Source of the DNA: Planctomycetaceae bacterium
GTDB lineage: Bacteria > Planctomycetota > Planctomycetia > Planctomycetales > Planctomycetaceae
Reading direction: 5' to 3'
Assembly: GCA_041398825.1 (NCBI GenBank)
Contig: JAWKTX010000018.1
Coordinates: 54,879-118,878, forward strand
DNA: 64,000 bases
Positions 53,257 to 63,196 of the stretch are shown here, piece by piece. Position numbers and translations under genes: made by a program. Numbering within the stretch: the first letter of the stretch is position 1; every line of letters begins with the position of its first letter. The notes below the pieces were generated by a model. It did no database searches, had not been told where the DNA came from, and saw only the letters and a program-made list of their open reading frames with translations.

Positions 53257-54162
53257 TTAGTTATTATCACCTTCAGCAGCTGGTCGGTCACCGCGATTCC
53301 GACGGCCTCCGCGTTCTCCATCCTGACCTCCACCGGGAGGGCCTCCCTGACCGCCACGTCCCCCCATCAGCTGGCGCATATCCAGCTCAAAAGCTGCGCC
53401 TTTCAGTCCGTCAAGAGTCTTGACCTGATCGGCACTCAGCACGGCCATTGCTGAATCTGTTGCTTCTTTCTGGAGCTTGTCGCCCTCAGCCCGCATCTTT
53501 TCAAAGTTTTCGCGCATCGCTTCGCGGTCACCACCGCGCTGAAAGCCACCCTGCATACTGGCCATCATCTCGCGGCGTTTCGCGTTCATCGATTCTTCGA
53601 TCGCATCGAGTTTTGAGATTTGCTCATCAGAAACACTCAATTGTTTTCGAAGGTCGTCACTCTTCAGCGTTGCAATTAACTGCGTGCGAAGTCGACTCTG
53701 CAGCGCAATCTGTTTGAGACGTTCCATTTGTTCCGGCTGCAGCAGCAGAGAGAGAGTTTCGTCAGCCTCTTTGCTGAGCACTTCCATCTTCTTCTGGTTG
53801 TCTTTCATCAGCGCATCGCGTTCTTCCTGCGATTTCTCACGCATGCTCCGAAAATCCGGCATCGCTTCCCGGCGTTTCTCGCGATACGCCTCCAGAGCAG
53901 CGTCAAGAGTGGCACCGTCAGCTTCTTCGATTTTCAGTTCGTCCCGCACCTGAGGCGACCGCAGAAGGGTGGCGTTGTCAATCAAGAACATACCGCCAAA
54001 ACCACCACCAAATCCGCCGCCGAATCCGCCACCTGGCGGTCTTCCGCCACCAAATCCCCCCGGACGACCTCCCTGAGGCGGTTGGGCAGAAACGGTGGAC
54101 GCAACAAACGTTGCCGCCAAACACAACAAACACCCCGTAAACAATACTCGCTTGATGCTCAT
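53257..54162 (-). CDS. Secreted Gly-rich / helical protein (Spy-LTXXQ-like pattern)
   Basis: 301 residues with a signal peptide (CLLCLAATFVASTVSAQ). A Gly/Phe/Pro-rich segment follows (PQGGRPGGFGGGRPPGG, GGGFGGGFGGGF), then ~190 residues of amphipathic helix with charged heptads (LEAYREKRREAMPDFRSM, LLQPEQMERLKQIALQ, LSVSDEQISKLDAIEESM) and a second Gly-rich tail (GGRGGQGGPPGGGQDGERGG). Repeated L-x-x-E-Q-hydrophobic segments recall the LTXXQ motif of Spy/CpxP periplasmic chaperones. This pattern is common in planctomycetes. The function is inferred only as envelope stress or protein binding. Confidence 0.82.
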   Translation of the reverse strand: MSIKRVLFTGCLLCLAATFVASTVSAQPPQGGRPGGFGGGRPPGGGFGGGFGGGFGGMFLIDNATLLRSPQVRDELKIEEADGATLDAALEAYREKRREAMPDFRSMREKSQEERDALMKDNQKKMEVLSKEADETLSLLLQPEQMERLKQIALQSRLRTQLIATLKSDDLRKQLSVSDEQISKLDAIEESMNAKRREMMASMQGGFQRGGDREAMRENFEKMRAEGDKLQKEATDSAMAVLSADQVKTLDGLKGAAFELDMRQLMGGRGGQGGPPGGGQDGERGGRRNRGDRPAAEGDNN

Positions 54163-54407
54163 ACGATGACTCCTGACCTGTGCAGTGAAAGTCCACCTGA
54201 CTTCGGCCCGGAAGTGCCGTAGGGGACCACGACCGGGTTAAACACGTCACCGACCTCTTAGGGTCGCTTAAAAGTGCGATTCTGCACAAACAGATAGTGA
54301 ATGTTGAGTGCCCAGACCTGGAAAACGATAAAAAAATCAGTCTGCGTATGACGGACCGGTCCGGGGGAATTTGTCGCAACGTCCTGAGAGGCTACGAAGC
54401 CTTTGCA

Positions 54408-55085
54408 CTATCTGGCGCTGTTTCGGTTCAACAAGGACGCGGCCCTGGCCACGTAAATCAGTCCACTCCAGATCGTCACGCCTACCGCCAGCCACAAGAG
54501 TGCATCTCGGATCGCAACGATATGCCGTGCCAGCGGATCCGGCAGATCGGGTGACAAAGACAGAAGGCTGGCGGTCACAGCAACGCATTGCAAAACCATC
54601 TTTGCCTTACCGCTCCAGTTGGCAGAAAAGTCCTTCCCTTCCTTCTCCAGAATGCCACGCAGACTGCTGACAAACATCTCACGGCCGATGATAGCGATCA
54701 CCATCCACGCCGTGACGCCCGACTCCGGATTGCCCTTCTTCTCCAGGAGAAAGATGAACGATCCGCACACGATGACCTTGTCAACGAAGGGGTCCAGAAT
54801 CCGGCCAAGAACCGTTACCTGTTTGAATTTACGCGCTAAATAGCCATCGACTGCGTCTGTGGATGCAGCGAAAACGAACAGCAGTGCCGACGTCATCCAG
54901 TAGCCCTGCGAAGCAATCAGGCTGAAAAGGACAAATGCCAGCCCTAACCGAATGGTGGTCACGAGGTTTGGCAGATTCAGCGATTCACGACCTATGCCCC
55001 CGGTTGCCTGCTGGCCATCGAACGGGATGGACGTCGTTGAGGATTCGACCTGAACCGTTGGAGTGGAATCGGAAGAATCTGACAT
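54408..55085 (-). CDS. pgsA: CDP-diacylglycerol--glycerol-3-phosphate 3-phosphatidyltransferase
   Basis: Makes phosphatidylglycerophosphate, the committed step to phosphatidylglycerol and cardiolipin. About 225 residues from the ATG at 55085; an ATG at 55112 is in frame. The CDP-alcohol phosphotransferase signature is complete: DAVDGYLAR, then Gly in TVLGRILDPFVDK with the last two Asp residues. The start of the membrane domain reads LNLPNLVTTIRLGLAFVL, which is typical of PgsA. Several membrane helices follow. The ~35-residue N-terminal extension rich in Ser/Thr is longer than usual. It precedes no related gene. Confidence 0.94.
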   Translation of the reverse strand: MSDSSDSTPTVQVESSTTSIPFDGQQATGGIGRESLNLPNLVTTIRLGLAFVLFSLIASQGYWMTSALLFVFAASTDAVDGYLARKFKQVTVLGRILDPFVDKVIVCGSFIFLLEKKGNPESGVTAWMVIAIIGREMFVSSLRGILEKEGKDFSANWSGKAKMVLQCVAVTASLLSLSPDLPDPLARHIVAIRDALLWLAVGVTIWSGLIYVARAASLLNRNSAR

Positions 55086-55203
55086 ACGCACAACTTTTCG
55101 GGGATGCTGCATTCAAACGCCAAACTGAGCCCAATCGCACCGATGCGAAGCTTCCATTCAATTGAGTGGTCGTTCGCAATCGGGGCTCAGGCTTCAGATA
55201 CCT

Positions 55204-56619
55204 CTACTCGGATACGATACCCACCAGATCGTAGTCCTGGCGTTCGATAATCTCTACCGGAATCATGTCCCCGGGAGAAAGTTCACCACCTGTCACGATC
55301 ACATTCGAATCGATTTCGGGAGCATCGGCGAAGCTTCTTCCGGCCCAAACGCCTTCTTCCAGCTGCTCGTCGATCAGTACATCCAGTTCGTATCCGACCA
55401 GCGAGTCTGCATGCTCGAATGCAATTTGCTGCTGGATTTGCATGAGTTCGTCGCAGCGAGCCACCTTGACATCCTCGGGCAGATGTCCATCCAGTCGCTC
55501 AGCCGGTGTTCCGGGCTCCAGGGAGTATGTAAAGACCCCCATCCTCTCGAAACGAGTGTCGATCACGAATTGACGCAACTCTTCAAACTGTTCGTCTGTT
55601 TCGCCTGGAAAGCCCGCAATGAACGTTGTTCGCAGCACCAGGTTTGGAATTCGGTCTCGCAACTTCGAAACCAGCTCGCGGGTTTGATCACCATTCACGC
55701 GCCGCTGCATTCGCTTCAGCACCGGCGAACTAATGTGCTGCAAAGGCATATCCAGATAGGGAAGGATCACCTGTGAATCACGAATAACATCGATCAATTC
55801 GTCATGAAAGTTGATCGGATACAAATACATCAGCCGGATCCAGTCGAGTCCATCGACTTTCTCCAGTTGACGCAGCAACTCCGCCAGCCGAACTTCTCCG
55901 TAAAGATCCATACCGTAATAAGTCGTGTCTTGTGCGACCAGAATCAGCTCTCGGACACCATCCGCAACCAGTTCCCGGGCTTCCTCAAGAATCATCTCGA
56001 TTGGCTTCGTCACATGCTTGCCACGCATACCGGGGATTGAGCAAAACGTGCATGTGCGATCACAGCCTTCAGAAATCTTCAGGTAGGCAAAATGGTCAGG
56101 CGTGATTCGAAGGCGAGCCCGATCGTCCATTGCAGTAATCGGGGCGGGGCGAAATAACTCACGCTGTTCATTCAGTCCGCCTACAAGTCGGTCCGCCACT
56201 TTCGTGATCTCATCCCGCCCAAACACTCCGACAACGTGATCGATTTCCGGCATCTCTTTCAGAAGGCTGCTTTCGCCTTCCAGACGCTGTGGAAGGCATC
56301 CCGCGACAATCACACCTTTGGTGCCTCCCTGTTTTTTCAGGTCCAGCATTTCCTGAATGACCGACCGCGACTCTGCGCGGGAACTCTCAATAAAGCCGCA
56401 GGTGTTTACGATGACAAAGTCCGAACCTTCTGGTTCCGAAACCAGCGAATATCCATCCAGCGACAAGCTCCCCAGCATCTTTTCGCTGTCGACCAGATTC
56501 TTGGGACAGCCCAGACTCACGAAAGCGTAGGTGCCCTTGCTCATCCGCGGATCTCGTGGCGATTCCGATCGCGTTGCGGGGCTGGGGGCGTTGGGATCGA
56601 CGATGGGAAGTAATGACAT
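55204..56619 (-). CDS. rimO: Ribosomal protein S12 methylthiotransferase
   Basis: Radical-SAM enzyme that adds a methylthio group to Asp of ribosomal protein S12. About 471 residues from the ATG at 56619; the ATG at 56544 (MSKGTYAFVSLGCPKN) is an equally good start. The N-terminal UPF0004 cluster Cys residues are in SLGCPKN, NTCGFI and AGCLPQR. The radical-SAM motif is CDRTCTFCSIPGMRG. MiaB-type enzymes share this layout, but the RSxPxE/LVAQDTTYYGMDLYG text and PYLDMPLQHIS fit RimO. The C-terminal TRAM domain is present (VDLVIEDE-like tail GELSPGDMIPVEIIERQDYDLVG). Confidence 0.93.
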   Translation of the reverse strand: MSLLPIVDPNAPSPATRSESPRDPRMSKGTYAFVSLGCPKNLVDSEKMLGSLSLDGYSLVSEPEGSDFVIVNTCGFIESSRAESRSVIQEMLDLKKQGGTKGVIVAGCLPQRLEGESSLLKEMPEIDHVVGVFGRDEITKVADRLVGGLNEQRELFRPAPITAMDDRARLRITPDHFAYLKISEGCDRTCTFCSIPGMRGKHVTKPIEMILEEARELVADGVRELILVAQDTTYYGMDLYGEVRLAELLRQLEKVDGLDWIRLMYLYPINFHDELIDVIRDSQVILPYLDMPLQHISSPVLKRMQRRVNGDQTRELVSKLRDRIPNLVLRTTFIAGFPGETDEQFEELRQFVIDTRFERMGVFTYSLEPGTPAERLDGHLPEDVKVARCDELMQIQQQIAFEHADSLVGYELDVLIDEQLEEGVWAGRSFADAPEIDSNVIVTGGELSPGDMIPVEIIERQDYDLVGIVSE

Positions 56620-56688
56620 GGGCAGAAAGGGCCAAAAGTGTTTCAGGAATGGAAAGCGTCGCCGAAACCAACGAAAGTCCGGCCCTGC

Positions 56689-56718
56689 TCTACGGTCGAT
56701 CGGTCTACGGTCGATCGG
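56689..56718. repeat. Perfect 15-bp tandem duplication upstream of rimO
   Basis: TCTACGGTCGATCGG occurs twice without spacer (56689-56703, 56704-56718). It lies in the ~300-bp spacer between the rimO start and the end of the desaturase gene; nothing else was identified in that spacer. Confidence 0.92.
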
Positions 56719-56922
56719 AAAGAATGCAAAGGCAAATTGCCTTCTCAGATAAGCCGCCGGACAGTTTACCTGTCCAGATCCCATCCGCCAGAACAGAACC
56801 CGCTTTTTCGCCACAAGCACCGCAGTCGACCGTCAATTCTCACCACCGGACGGAAAATACCGTTCTGCGCTCGATGCACGCTTCCCCGTACTCAGCGCGA
56901 TGCCGCTGCCGTTCATTGGCTC

Positions 56923-57915
56923 TCAATCCCGAATTCCGCCGACAGGAACGCGGGCAAGCTTGCCGCCCAAAGATTTGCTGTTTCGTTCGATTTTCACCGT
57001 TTCGGGGCGAGGACTCATACCGGTTACGGCCCTCAACTCCGGACGTTCCGGGAGATCGTCCGGCAGCGTCAGGTTGCGCACCAGTCGCAACGCGTGGAGG
57101 CCACACAGAAGCCACCATCCCGGATCGTTCTGACCACGCTTGATGCCCAGTCGAGCGGAATCGGGGAACGCATGATGGTTGTTGTGCCAGGCTTCACCCA
57201 TCGTCAGGATTCCCAGACCACTCAAATTAAATCCCTGCACCGCCGCACCTTCCACAATCCAGTCCTGTGAACCTGTATTGTGGGCGATGTAGCCAACCAG
57301 CCAGTGCCCAACGCTGGAAATCGTGACTCTAACGCAGATTCCCCAGACAACCCACGACCAACCACCAATCAGATACAGCAACGCGGCCACGGGCAACTGG
57401 GCCGCGATCCAGTAGCGATCGAGCAGTTTGTAAAAAAGGTCGTTGGCGACGTTTTCTTCCGGACAAAACACGGGTGCGTGCGTTAACTGGCACTCGCAAT
57501 GCAGATTCCACACTGCATCCTTTATCATTTTGCTTTGATGAATAAAAAACGGATGACAGTCAGATTGCCGTTGCGCCCAGTCGCGAATGTCGTGCATGTA
57601 AAGCATCCGCCGGGGACCGCCAAGACCCACAAGCACACCGACATAAACCATGCAATATTCCAGCCACTTCGGGCATTCAAAACTGCGATGAATCAGCAGA
57701 CGATGCAATCCGACAGAATGGCCGAAACAAAGCGTCGCCGCAGTCAGCAGTCCACTCATTATCGCCGCATCCCATCGAAAGGTCAGTGGCCCCGCGACCA
57801 AAGCCAGGACCATCATGGAACCCAGCCAGAGGGACTTCACGGGAGACCAGACGACGCGACCATCGATTGCGTTGGTCGCAGGATCAGCGGCAAGGATTCG
57901 AGACGCGCGCGGCAT
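56923..57915 (-). CDS. Membrane fatty acid (acyl-CoA/acyl-lipid) desaturase
   Basis: 330 residues with about four membrane helices. First His box: CFGHSVGLHRLLIHRSF (H-x4-H). Third box: GEAWHNNHHAFPDSARLG (H-N-N-H-H). The second box, normally HRxHH, is replaced by YMHDIRDWAQRQSDCHPFF, which occurs in a bacterial subgroup of desaturases. An extra His-containing stretch is SSVGHWLVGYIAHNTGSQDW. It should introduce a double bond into membrane acyl chains using a di-iron centre, but the altered second box makes its regiochemistry uncertain. Monocistronic. Confidence 0.9.
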   Translation of the reverse strand: MPRASRILAADPATNAIDGRVVWSPVKSLWLGSMMVLALVAGPLTFRWDAAIMSGLLTAATLCFGHSVGLHRLLIHRSFECPKWLEYCMVYVGVLVGLGGPRRMLYMHDIRDWAQRQSDCHPFFIHQSKMIKDAVWNLHCECQLTHAPVFCPEENVANDLFYKLLDRYWIAAQLPVAALLYLIGGWSWVVWGICVRVTISSVGHWLVGYIAHNTGSQDWIVEGAAVQGFNLSGLGILTMGEAWHNNHHAFPDSARLGIKRGQNDPGWWLLCGLHALRLVRNLTLPDDLPERPELRAVTGMSPRPETVKIERNSKSLGGKLARVPVGGIRD

Positions 57916-58018
57916 GGTGGTTCTCGTGCAGAGTGAAGACAGGGGCCTGATTCACGATCCGCAGCGGCCGGGCAAGGGTAACCTGGATTCAGCAGGTTTC
58001 AAAGGTATTCAAAGCAAA

Positions 58019-59761
58019 TCAGGACGAAGCGTCCTTCCAGTCGATCAGGTGCAGTTCGACGCGATCAAATCCTCGAAACGAATTGATGACTGGTGCGAAA
58101 CTCAGGCTGAGCGGCCCTTTCGCCGCTTTCAGCTCCTCGGCCCATTCCCCCCTGCCGAAAGCAACCGCCCGCATTTGCGTGCGATGCTGTCGAACTTTAA
58201 TTGATAAATGCCGGTCTCCTTCGCCGATCGTGCGAGGCGGTTCCGCCAGTTCCACCTTGTTGGCAACAAAACGCGGCAGGGGATTCTTCTCACCAAAAGG
58301 TCCAAGCCGGGCTAGTTCCTGCACCGCTCGCAAATTGACTTCCGACAACAAGACCTCAGCATCGATGCGAAGTTCTGTATCTTTCTCGGTTGGGTGAAAA
58401 TTGAGTTCAGCGTAGTTGGCGAAGGCCGTGCGGAAGGAATCGACCTCACTGGCGCTGAGTTTCACGCCGGCAGCGGCCTTGTGCCCACCAAAGCCGGTCA
58501 GGTATTCCTGACACGCGGCCAGGCCCGAATACAGATCGAAGCCAGCGTACGATCTCGCAGAACCCTGCCCGGTCCCGTCATCTCGCAACGAAATCAGCAC
58601 ACTTGGCTTTTCGAATTCTTCTGACACGCGGCTGGCAACGATTCCGATGACACCGGGATGCCAGTCGTGATGTGCGAGGACAAGCGTCTTGTGCGCCTGC
58701 CATTCGGGATTTGCTTCCACCTGCTCTTTGGCCTGTTTCAGAATTCGCCGCTCGACTGTCTTTCGATTCTTGTTCAGTTCATCCAGATACTTCGCCAGCA
58801 TCAGACAGCGTTCGGTGCTGTCGGTCGTGAGCAATTCGACGGCCAGGCGAGCCTGCCCCAGACGCCCGGCGGCATTGATACGCGGACCAATTCCGAAGCC
58901 AATATCTTCTGCCGTCAGGACAGGCTTCTCCATCAATCCGCAGACCTGCATAAGTGCACGCAGGCCGGGCGACGCTTTTTCTTTCAGGCTGTTCAGGCCG
59001 TAGCGAACGATGACTCGGTTTTCGCCTACCAATGGGACGACGTCCGCAACGGTGCCGATAGCGGTCAGTCCAACGGCAGAGACCAGAAATTCCCGCATCC
59101 GTGGGCTGGCTCTTGTTCCATCCCCGAATCGCTGGCAGACAGCCCATGCCAGTTTAAATGCAACACCCACGCCGCATAAATCGCCAAAGGGATACTCAGT
59201 TCCGGGCAGACGTGGATGCACCAGCGCGGCGGCATCCGGCAGCGTCTCGCCAATATGATGATGATCCGTAATGATCAGTTCGAGCCCCAGTTGTCGTGCT
59301 CGAGCGGCTTCTGCCACGCTGGCAATGCCGCAGTCAACCGATATCAGTAATCGTTCAGGATCTTCTTCGTGCAGCTGTTCGATAGCAGCGGTATTCAGAC
59401 CGTAGCCTTCATCCAGTCGGCTCGGAATGTAGTAGTCCACGCTGGCCCCGCTGAGTTTCAGGCAGTGCCAAAGCAGACTGGTAGAAGTGACACCATCGAC
59501 ATCGTAGTCGCCATAAATCGTGATGCGGCGGCCAGCCTTGATCGCTGCAACAATTCGATCGGCTGCTTCGTTGACGCCCGGAAGCAGTCCGGGCTCGTGC
59601 AAATCGGTCAGACGCGTATTGAGGAACAGCTTTGCCGGATCGGGATCCTGAAACCCACGCGCAATCAGTACCTGTGCAAGCAGCGGGGAGATTTTCAGAT
59701 GACTGCTCAGCCGCCTGATGCCAGCTTCGTCATGGGGATGGAAATACCACTTCCGTGCCAT
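58019..59761 (-). CDS. recJ: Single-stranded-DNA-specific exonuclease RecJ
   Basis: 5'-3' exonuclease acting in recombination and mismatch repair. 580 residues from the ATG at 59761 (MARKWYFHPHDEAG). The DHH-family motifs are clear: motif I ITIYGDYDVDGVTSTSLLW, LISVDCGIAS, motif III LIITDHHHIGE, AALVHPRLPGTEYPF with GVGVAFKLAWAV, and the DHHA1 part VLAHHDWHPGVIGIVASRVSEEF, GSARSYAGFDLYSGL and TGFGGHKAAAGVKL. The C-terminal OB-fold is present. It follows purF by 69 bp and is likely in the same transcript. Confidence 0.96.
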   Translation of the reverse strand: MARKWYFHPHDEAGIRRLSSHLKISPLLAQVLIARGFQDPDPAKLFLNTRLTDLHEPGLLPGVNEAADRIVAAIKAGRRITIYGDYDVDGVTSTSLLWHCLKLSGASVDYYIPSRLDEGYGLNTAAIEQLHEEDPERLLISVDCGIASVAEAARARQLGLELIITDHHHIGETLPDAAALVHPRLPGTEYPFGDLCGVGVAFKLAWAVCQRFGDGTRASPRMREFLVSAVGLTAIGTVADVVPLVGENRVIVRYGLNSLKEKASPGLRALMQVCGLMEKPVLTAEDIGFGIGPRINAAGRLGQARLAVELLTTDSTERCLMLAKYLDELNKNRKTVERRILKQAKEQVEANPEWQAHKTLVLAHHDWHPGVIGIVASRVSEEFEKPSVLISLRDDGTGQGSARSYAGFDLYSGLAACQEYLTGFGGHKAAAGVKLSASEVDSFRTAFANYAELNFHPTEKDTELRIDAEVLLSEVNLRAVQELARLGPFGEKNPLPRFVANKVELAEPPRTIGEGDRHLSIKVRQHRTQMRAVAFGRGEWAEELKAAKGPLSLSFAPVINSFRGFDRVELHLIDWKDASS

Positions 59762-59830
59762 GGGATCCCTGCGTCTGCTCACAACTACTGAATGAAGACC
59801 TCGACCGATGCATTGCTGAACACCGGAGGA

Positions 59831-61435
59831 TTACTGACCGCTTTCCCAGGTACGACGCACTTCACAGGCACTCGTAACGCACACATCCTTGCTGGCATCT
59901 TTGATGGCCTGATTGTCTCCAAGAGCCTTCTGATACATGGTTCGCCCAGCCTCCGTCGGGTACTGCGTATTCACGCAGGCCTGACATAACGATTCGGCAG
60001 GTAGTCCGACGCAGCGTGCCAGCGCGTCGACGGGCAGGTAGTGCAGAGAATCCGCTCCGATATCGTCGGCAATCGCCTGTTCTTCTTCCCGGGTAATCAC
60101 GGTGCCCGCCATGAACTTCGGAGCATGGAGCTCTCCGATGGTGGACATGTCGATGCCATAAAAACACGGAGCGATAATCGGAGGACACGCGATTCGGACG
60201 TGAATTTCCTTCGCCCTGCCGCGGACCCGCAGCAGCTCTACCAGCTCTTTCAGTGTCGTGGCCCGGACAATCGAATCATCTACCAGCAGCACGCGTTTGC
60301 CTTCCAGAACTTCCGGAAGTGGCGTGTACTTCATTCGCACTTTGTCAGCGCGGTTGTTTCCTTCGATGAAAGTTCGGCCGATGTAGCGGTTGCGGATTAA
60401 ACCTTCCAGGGATGGTACCTTCAGCTCGAATGCCATCGCGTCCGCAGCGGCTTTCGCTGTATCCGGAACGGGTACAACAATCACATCGTCCTGAATGTCC
60501 AGCGATTCGTTATTTGCCAGTTCTTCACCCAGACGCTTTCGCGACAGATACACGCCCGCGTTGTCGAAAGTTGATCCCGCATTCGCAAAATAGATCCACT
60601 CGAAGAAACAGTGCGCGCGACGAGGGCTTTCGGCAAATTGTTCCAGCCGAATGCCATTCTCGTCGACAATCACTGCATAGCCGGGAGGCACATTCTTGAC
60701 GTTTTCATCAGCGAATCCGAGGTGTGTCAGTGCGACGCTTTCGCTGGCCGCGGCAAACAACGAACCTTCGATCGCGTAACAAAGTGGGCGAATTCCCAGC
60801 GGATCACGAGAAACGAACATCTGTCCGCGCGCGTTCAGGTAGACGATGTTCCAGGAACCGTCAACACGGGCGGAAATTTTCTTCAGCAACTCGATCGGCT
60901 GAATTTCTGCATCCAGCGACAGTTCATGCGAAATCAGATGATTCAGGACTTCCGTATCGGTTTCGCGTGCCAGATGAAAGTCTGTCGAATCAAGAATCTC
61001 TTCCTTCAATTCCAGGTAGTTGGCCAGCTGGCCATTGAATGCAAAGCTGAACCATTTGCTCCGTGCGATGTGATGCCGTTCAAACGGCTGTGCGTAACTG
61101 CGATCGTCCTTGCCACACGTCGCATATCGAACGTGGCCGATCGCCGCATGCCCTGCGTACTCGTCCATCAGTTCGTTGTAGAGTTCGCTGCGGTTCATCC
61201 GAAATACTTCGGACACTCCACCAACATCCTTGTGCGTGTCGATTAACTGAGGCCGACCGGGGCTGTAGGTGGTAAAACCGGCGGCCAGCTGCCCCCTGTT
61301 TTGCATATCCAGAAGCATACCGGGGATCAGTCGCGACGCGCGATTGATCCTTCCACCCGGCACCAGCGGACTCACCGCATCGGACTTCAGATGATAAACG
61401 GCAGCAATGCCGCATTCGTGGTAAAGTTCTTCCAT
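59831..61435 (-). CDS. purF: Amidophosphoribosyltransferase
   Basis: First committed enzyme of purine synthesis, making phosphoribosylamine from PRPP and glutamine. 534 residues; the short propeptide MEELYHE precedes the nucleophile Cys8 (CGIAAVYHL). The glutaminase domain has GHVRYATCG and FAFNGQLANY; the PRPP loop is VLLVDDSIVRATTLKEL. Further blocks are YIGRTFIEGNNRADKVRMKY and CPPIIAPCFYGIDMSTIGELHA. The C-terminal Cys (SLCQACVNTQYPTEAG) and earlier Cys residues fit the Fe-S form of PurF. The insertion NRASRLIPGMLLDMQNRGQLAAGF is typical of the family. recJ follows on the same strand. Confidence 0.96.
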   Translation of the reverse strand: MEELYHECGIAAVYHLKSDAVSPLVPGGRINRASRLIPGMLLDMQNRGQLAAGFTTYSPGRPQLIDTHKDVGGVSEVFRMNRSELYNELMDEYAGHAAIGHVRYATCGKDDRSYAQPFERHHIARSKWFSFAFNGQLANYLELKEEILDSTDFHLARETDTEVLNHLISHELSLDAEIQPIELLKKISARVDGSWNIVYLNARGQMFVSRDPLGIRPLCYAIEGSLFAAASESVALTHLGFADENVKNVPPGYAVIVDENGIRLEQFAESPRRAHCFFEWIYFANAGSTFDNAGVYLSRKRLGEELANNESLDIQDDVIVVPVPDTAKAAADAMAFELKVPSLEGLIRNRYIGRTFIEGNNRADKVRMKYTPLPEVLEGKRVLLVDDSIVRATTLKELVELLRVRGRAKEIHVRIACPPIIAPCFYGIDMSTIGELHAPKFMAGTVITREEEQAIADDIGADSLHYLPVDALARCVGLPAESLCQACVNTQYPTEAGRTMYQKALGDNQAIKDASKDVCVTSACEVRRTWESGQ

Positions 61436-61657
61436 GCCGAAATAATCAGTCGGTTAGATTTCGTATTCGGTCGTTTCAGCGACGGCGAATGCCCTGCAAC
61501 CGACCACCATCTGCCCGGCAGGCAAATGATCATTCGTCAATTGTTCAGGAGTTACTCTGGCCGGCGCGAAAGAAAGGCGTCGATTGGAAGACTGATGATA
61601 GTGTCGGATCGGCTCGATTAAAAATGACCCGGTGCGATGGCTTCCACATTCCCCAAC

Positions 61658-63172
61658 TCACGAATCAGTGGGTGAGTATTTTTCCATGTATCCGGCCATC
61701 TTTAGTTTCCGGACCGTGCTGTCGGACGTCATGTACCGGATTTTGCCGTAAATCGGGCGTTCCGGGCCCCATGCCCGATCGTAGCGGCCCAGGACCCAGA
61801 ATATCCCGGAATAGGAATTGGGGTTACGTCCATCGACCGCGTACCGATTGTTCAGTTCAATCATAAATTCTGCGGCCTGCGGCGGAGATTCCGTCCACTC
61901 CAGAATTTTTTTCCCCCAAAGCATGCGAAGGTAATTCTGCATTCGACCTTCAGTCAGCAGCTGGTTTTGTGCGGCATTCCAGACGGCGTCATGGGTTCTT
62001 GCCTGACGCAGGTCATCCAGCGAATAGAGATACTGGCGGGGATCGGAGGCATGTTCCGCCAGACTATTGCGAGCCCACTCGGGAAGTGACTCGTATTGAT
62101 CATAGTTTTCGGTCTGCCAGCACATGTTGTATCCCAGCTCTCGCCAGGTAATCAGTTCGTCCATGAACGATTCCGCGCTTTCTGACATTCCCCACCAGCC
62201 TGCCCGGGATCCTCTGGTGGATTTGACGTCACCGAGATTCGCCGGGGTCCAGCCTTCCACAGATGCGACCGCTGCAAAGATCCGGTGGGCCGACAAATGC
62301 CCGAAGTGCAGCCACGCCGACAATCCACTGGCGGCATCCATGTCCGGATGATTGCGATGCTCGCCGTAATCCTTCAACTGCCGTTCGACAAAGTGTTTTA
62401 ATCGACACCCAGCGGCCACCGGCCCACCTTCCTGAATTCCCGTGCCCACCGATTGATCTATCGGAAGCGCCGCCAGCAGATCCTGCGGACGCCGCAGCGA
62501 CTCGAGGTCTGTGGCTGGCCAGCGGTCCTGAATCTCCCGCGGCAGTTCGCTCAGCACCGGAATGGTCAGCTTCTTCAGGGGGGCGACTACAGGGGCCGCC
62601 GCTAGGTGTGGAGACAGCGTTTTCTGCAGGTACCGTCGAAAGGCATAGGCCGTTGGGAACACCTGGTCGGCGATTCGCATCGGTAGCAACCCGTTCGAAT
62701 CAACAATTTCCATCAACAAGGCAACCCGTTTGGCAACGGCCTTCTGCATTTTTGGAATGAAGAAGCAGGGAAAGTCGTCTCCGATGATCACACATGCGTG
62801 TTTTGACAGTTCCATCATCAATCCACTGCCGTGGCCCGATGATGGCTCTACATATGGAAAAAATGTGATTCCAGCCGCCGCTGCCTGAATCGCGTTATCT
62901 CGCATTCCTTCGAGAATGAACTGGTGCATCCGAACGCTGGCCCAGCGATAGTCACAGGTCACTGCTTCCAGAATCAGCAGGGGCTTGTTCAGCTCGCGGC
63001 ACCAGTCCAGCGCCCGGTCCAGGGCAAAATTATCGTTGAGCCGACGATTGGATGTCATCCAGTAAAGCACGAAGCCACCCTCGGGGTTGGGCGACATCTG
63101 ATTTAGTGGATGAATGCGCTCGAACGGAACGCTGCTCGAAACCGGTAGACGTGACGCGGGTGTTGGGTGCAC
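61658..63172 (-). CDS. Class II deoxyribodipyrimidine photolyase
   Basis: FAD-dependent light-driven repair of cyclobutane pyrimidine dimers. 504 residues from a GTG at 63172; homology-like text (VPFERIHPLNQMSPNPEGGFVLYWMTSNRR) begins before the first ATG at 63097, which supports the upstream start. The class II pattern is seen in NFALDRALDWCRELNKPLLIL, ASGLSAWLHFGHLSAHRIF, ESFMDELITWRELGYNMCW, ARTHDAVWNAAQNQLLTEG, MQNYLRMLWGKKILEWT and NPNSYSGIFWVLGRYDRAW. The Trp-rich FAD-binding region is intact. Its promoter region carries a 12-bp repeat array. Together with uvsE in this window it gives two independent UV-repair routes. Confidence 0.94.
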   Translation of the reverse strand: MHPTPASRLPVSSSVPFERIHPLNQMSPNPEGGFVLYWMTSNRRLNDNFALDRALDWCRELNKPLLILEAVTCDYRWASVRMHQFILEGMRDNAIQAAAAGITFFPYVEPSSGHGSGLMMELSKHACVIIGDDFPCFFIPKMQKAVAKRVALLMEIVDSNGLLPMRIADQVFPTAYAFRRYLQKTLSPHLAAAPVVAPLKKLTIPVLSELPREIQDRWPATDLESLRRPQDLLAALPIDQSVGTGIQEGGPVAAGCRLKHFVERQLKDYGEHRNHPDMDAASGLSAWLHFGHLSAHRIFAAVASVEGWTPANLGDVKSTRGSRAGWWGMSESAESFMDELITWRELGYNMCWQTENYDQYESLPEWARNSLAEHASDPRQYLYSLDDLRQARTHDAVWNAAQNQLLTEGRMQNYLRMLWGKKILEWTESPPQAAEFMIELNNRYAVDGRNPNSYSGIFWVLGRYDRAWGPERPIYGKIRYMTSDSTVRKLKMAGYMEKYSPTDS

Positions 63173-63196
63173 GTTCGAGAAAGCCTTTCAGGCAGG

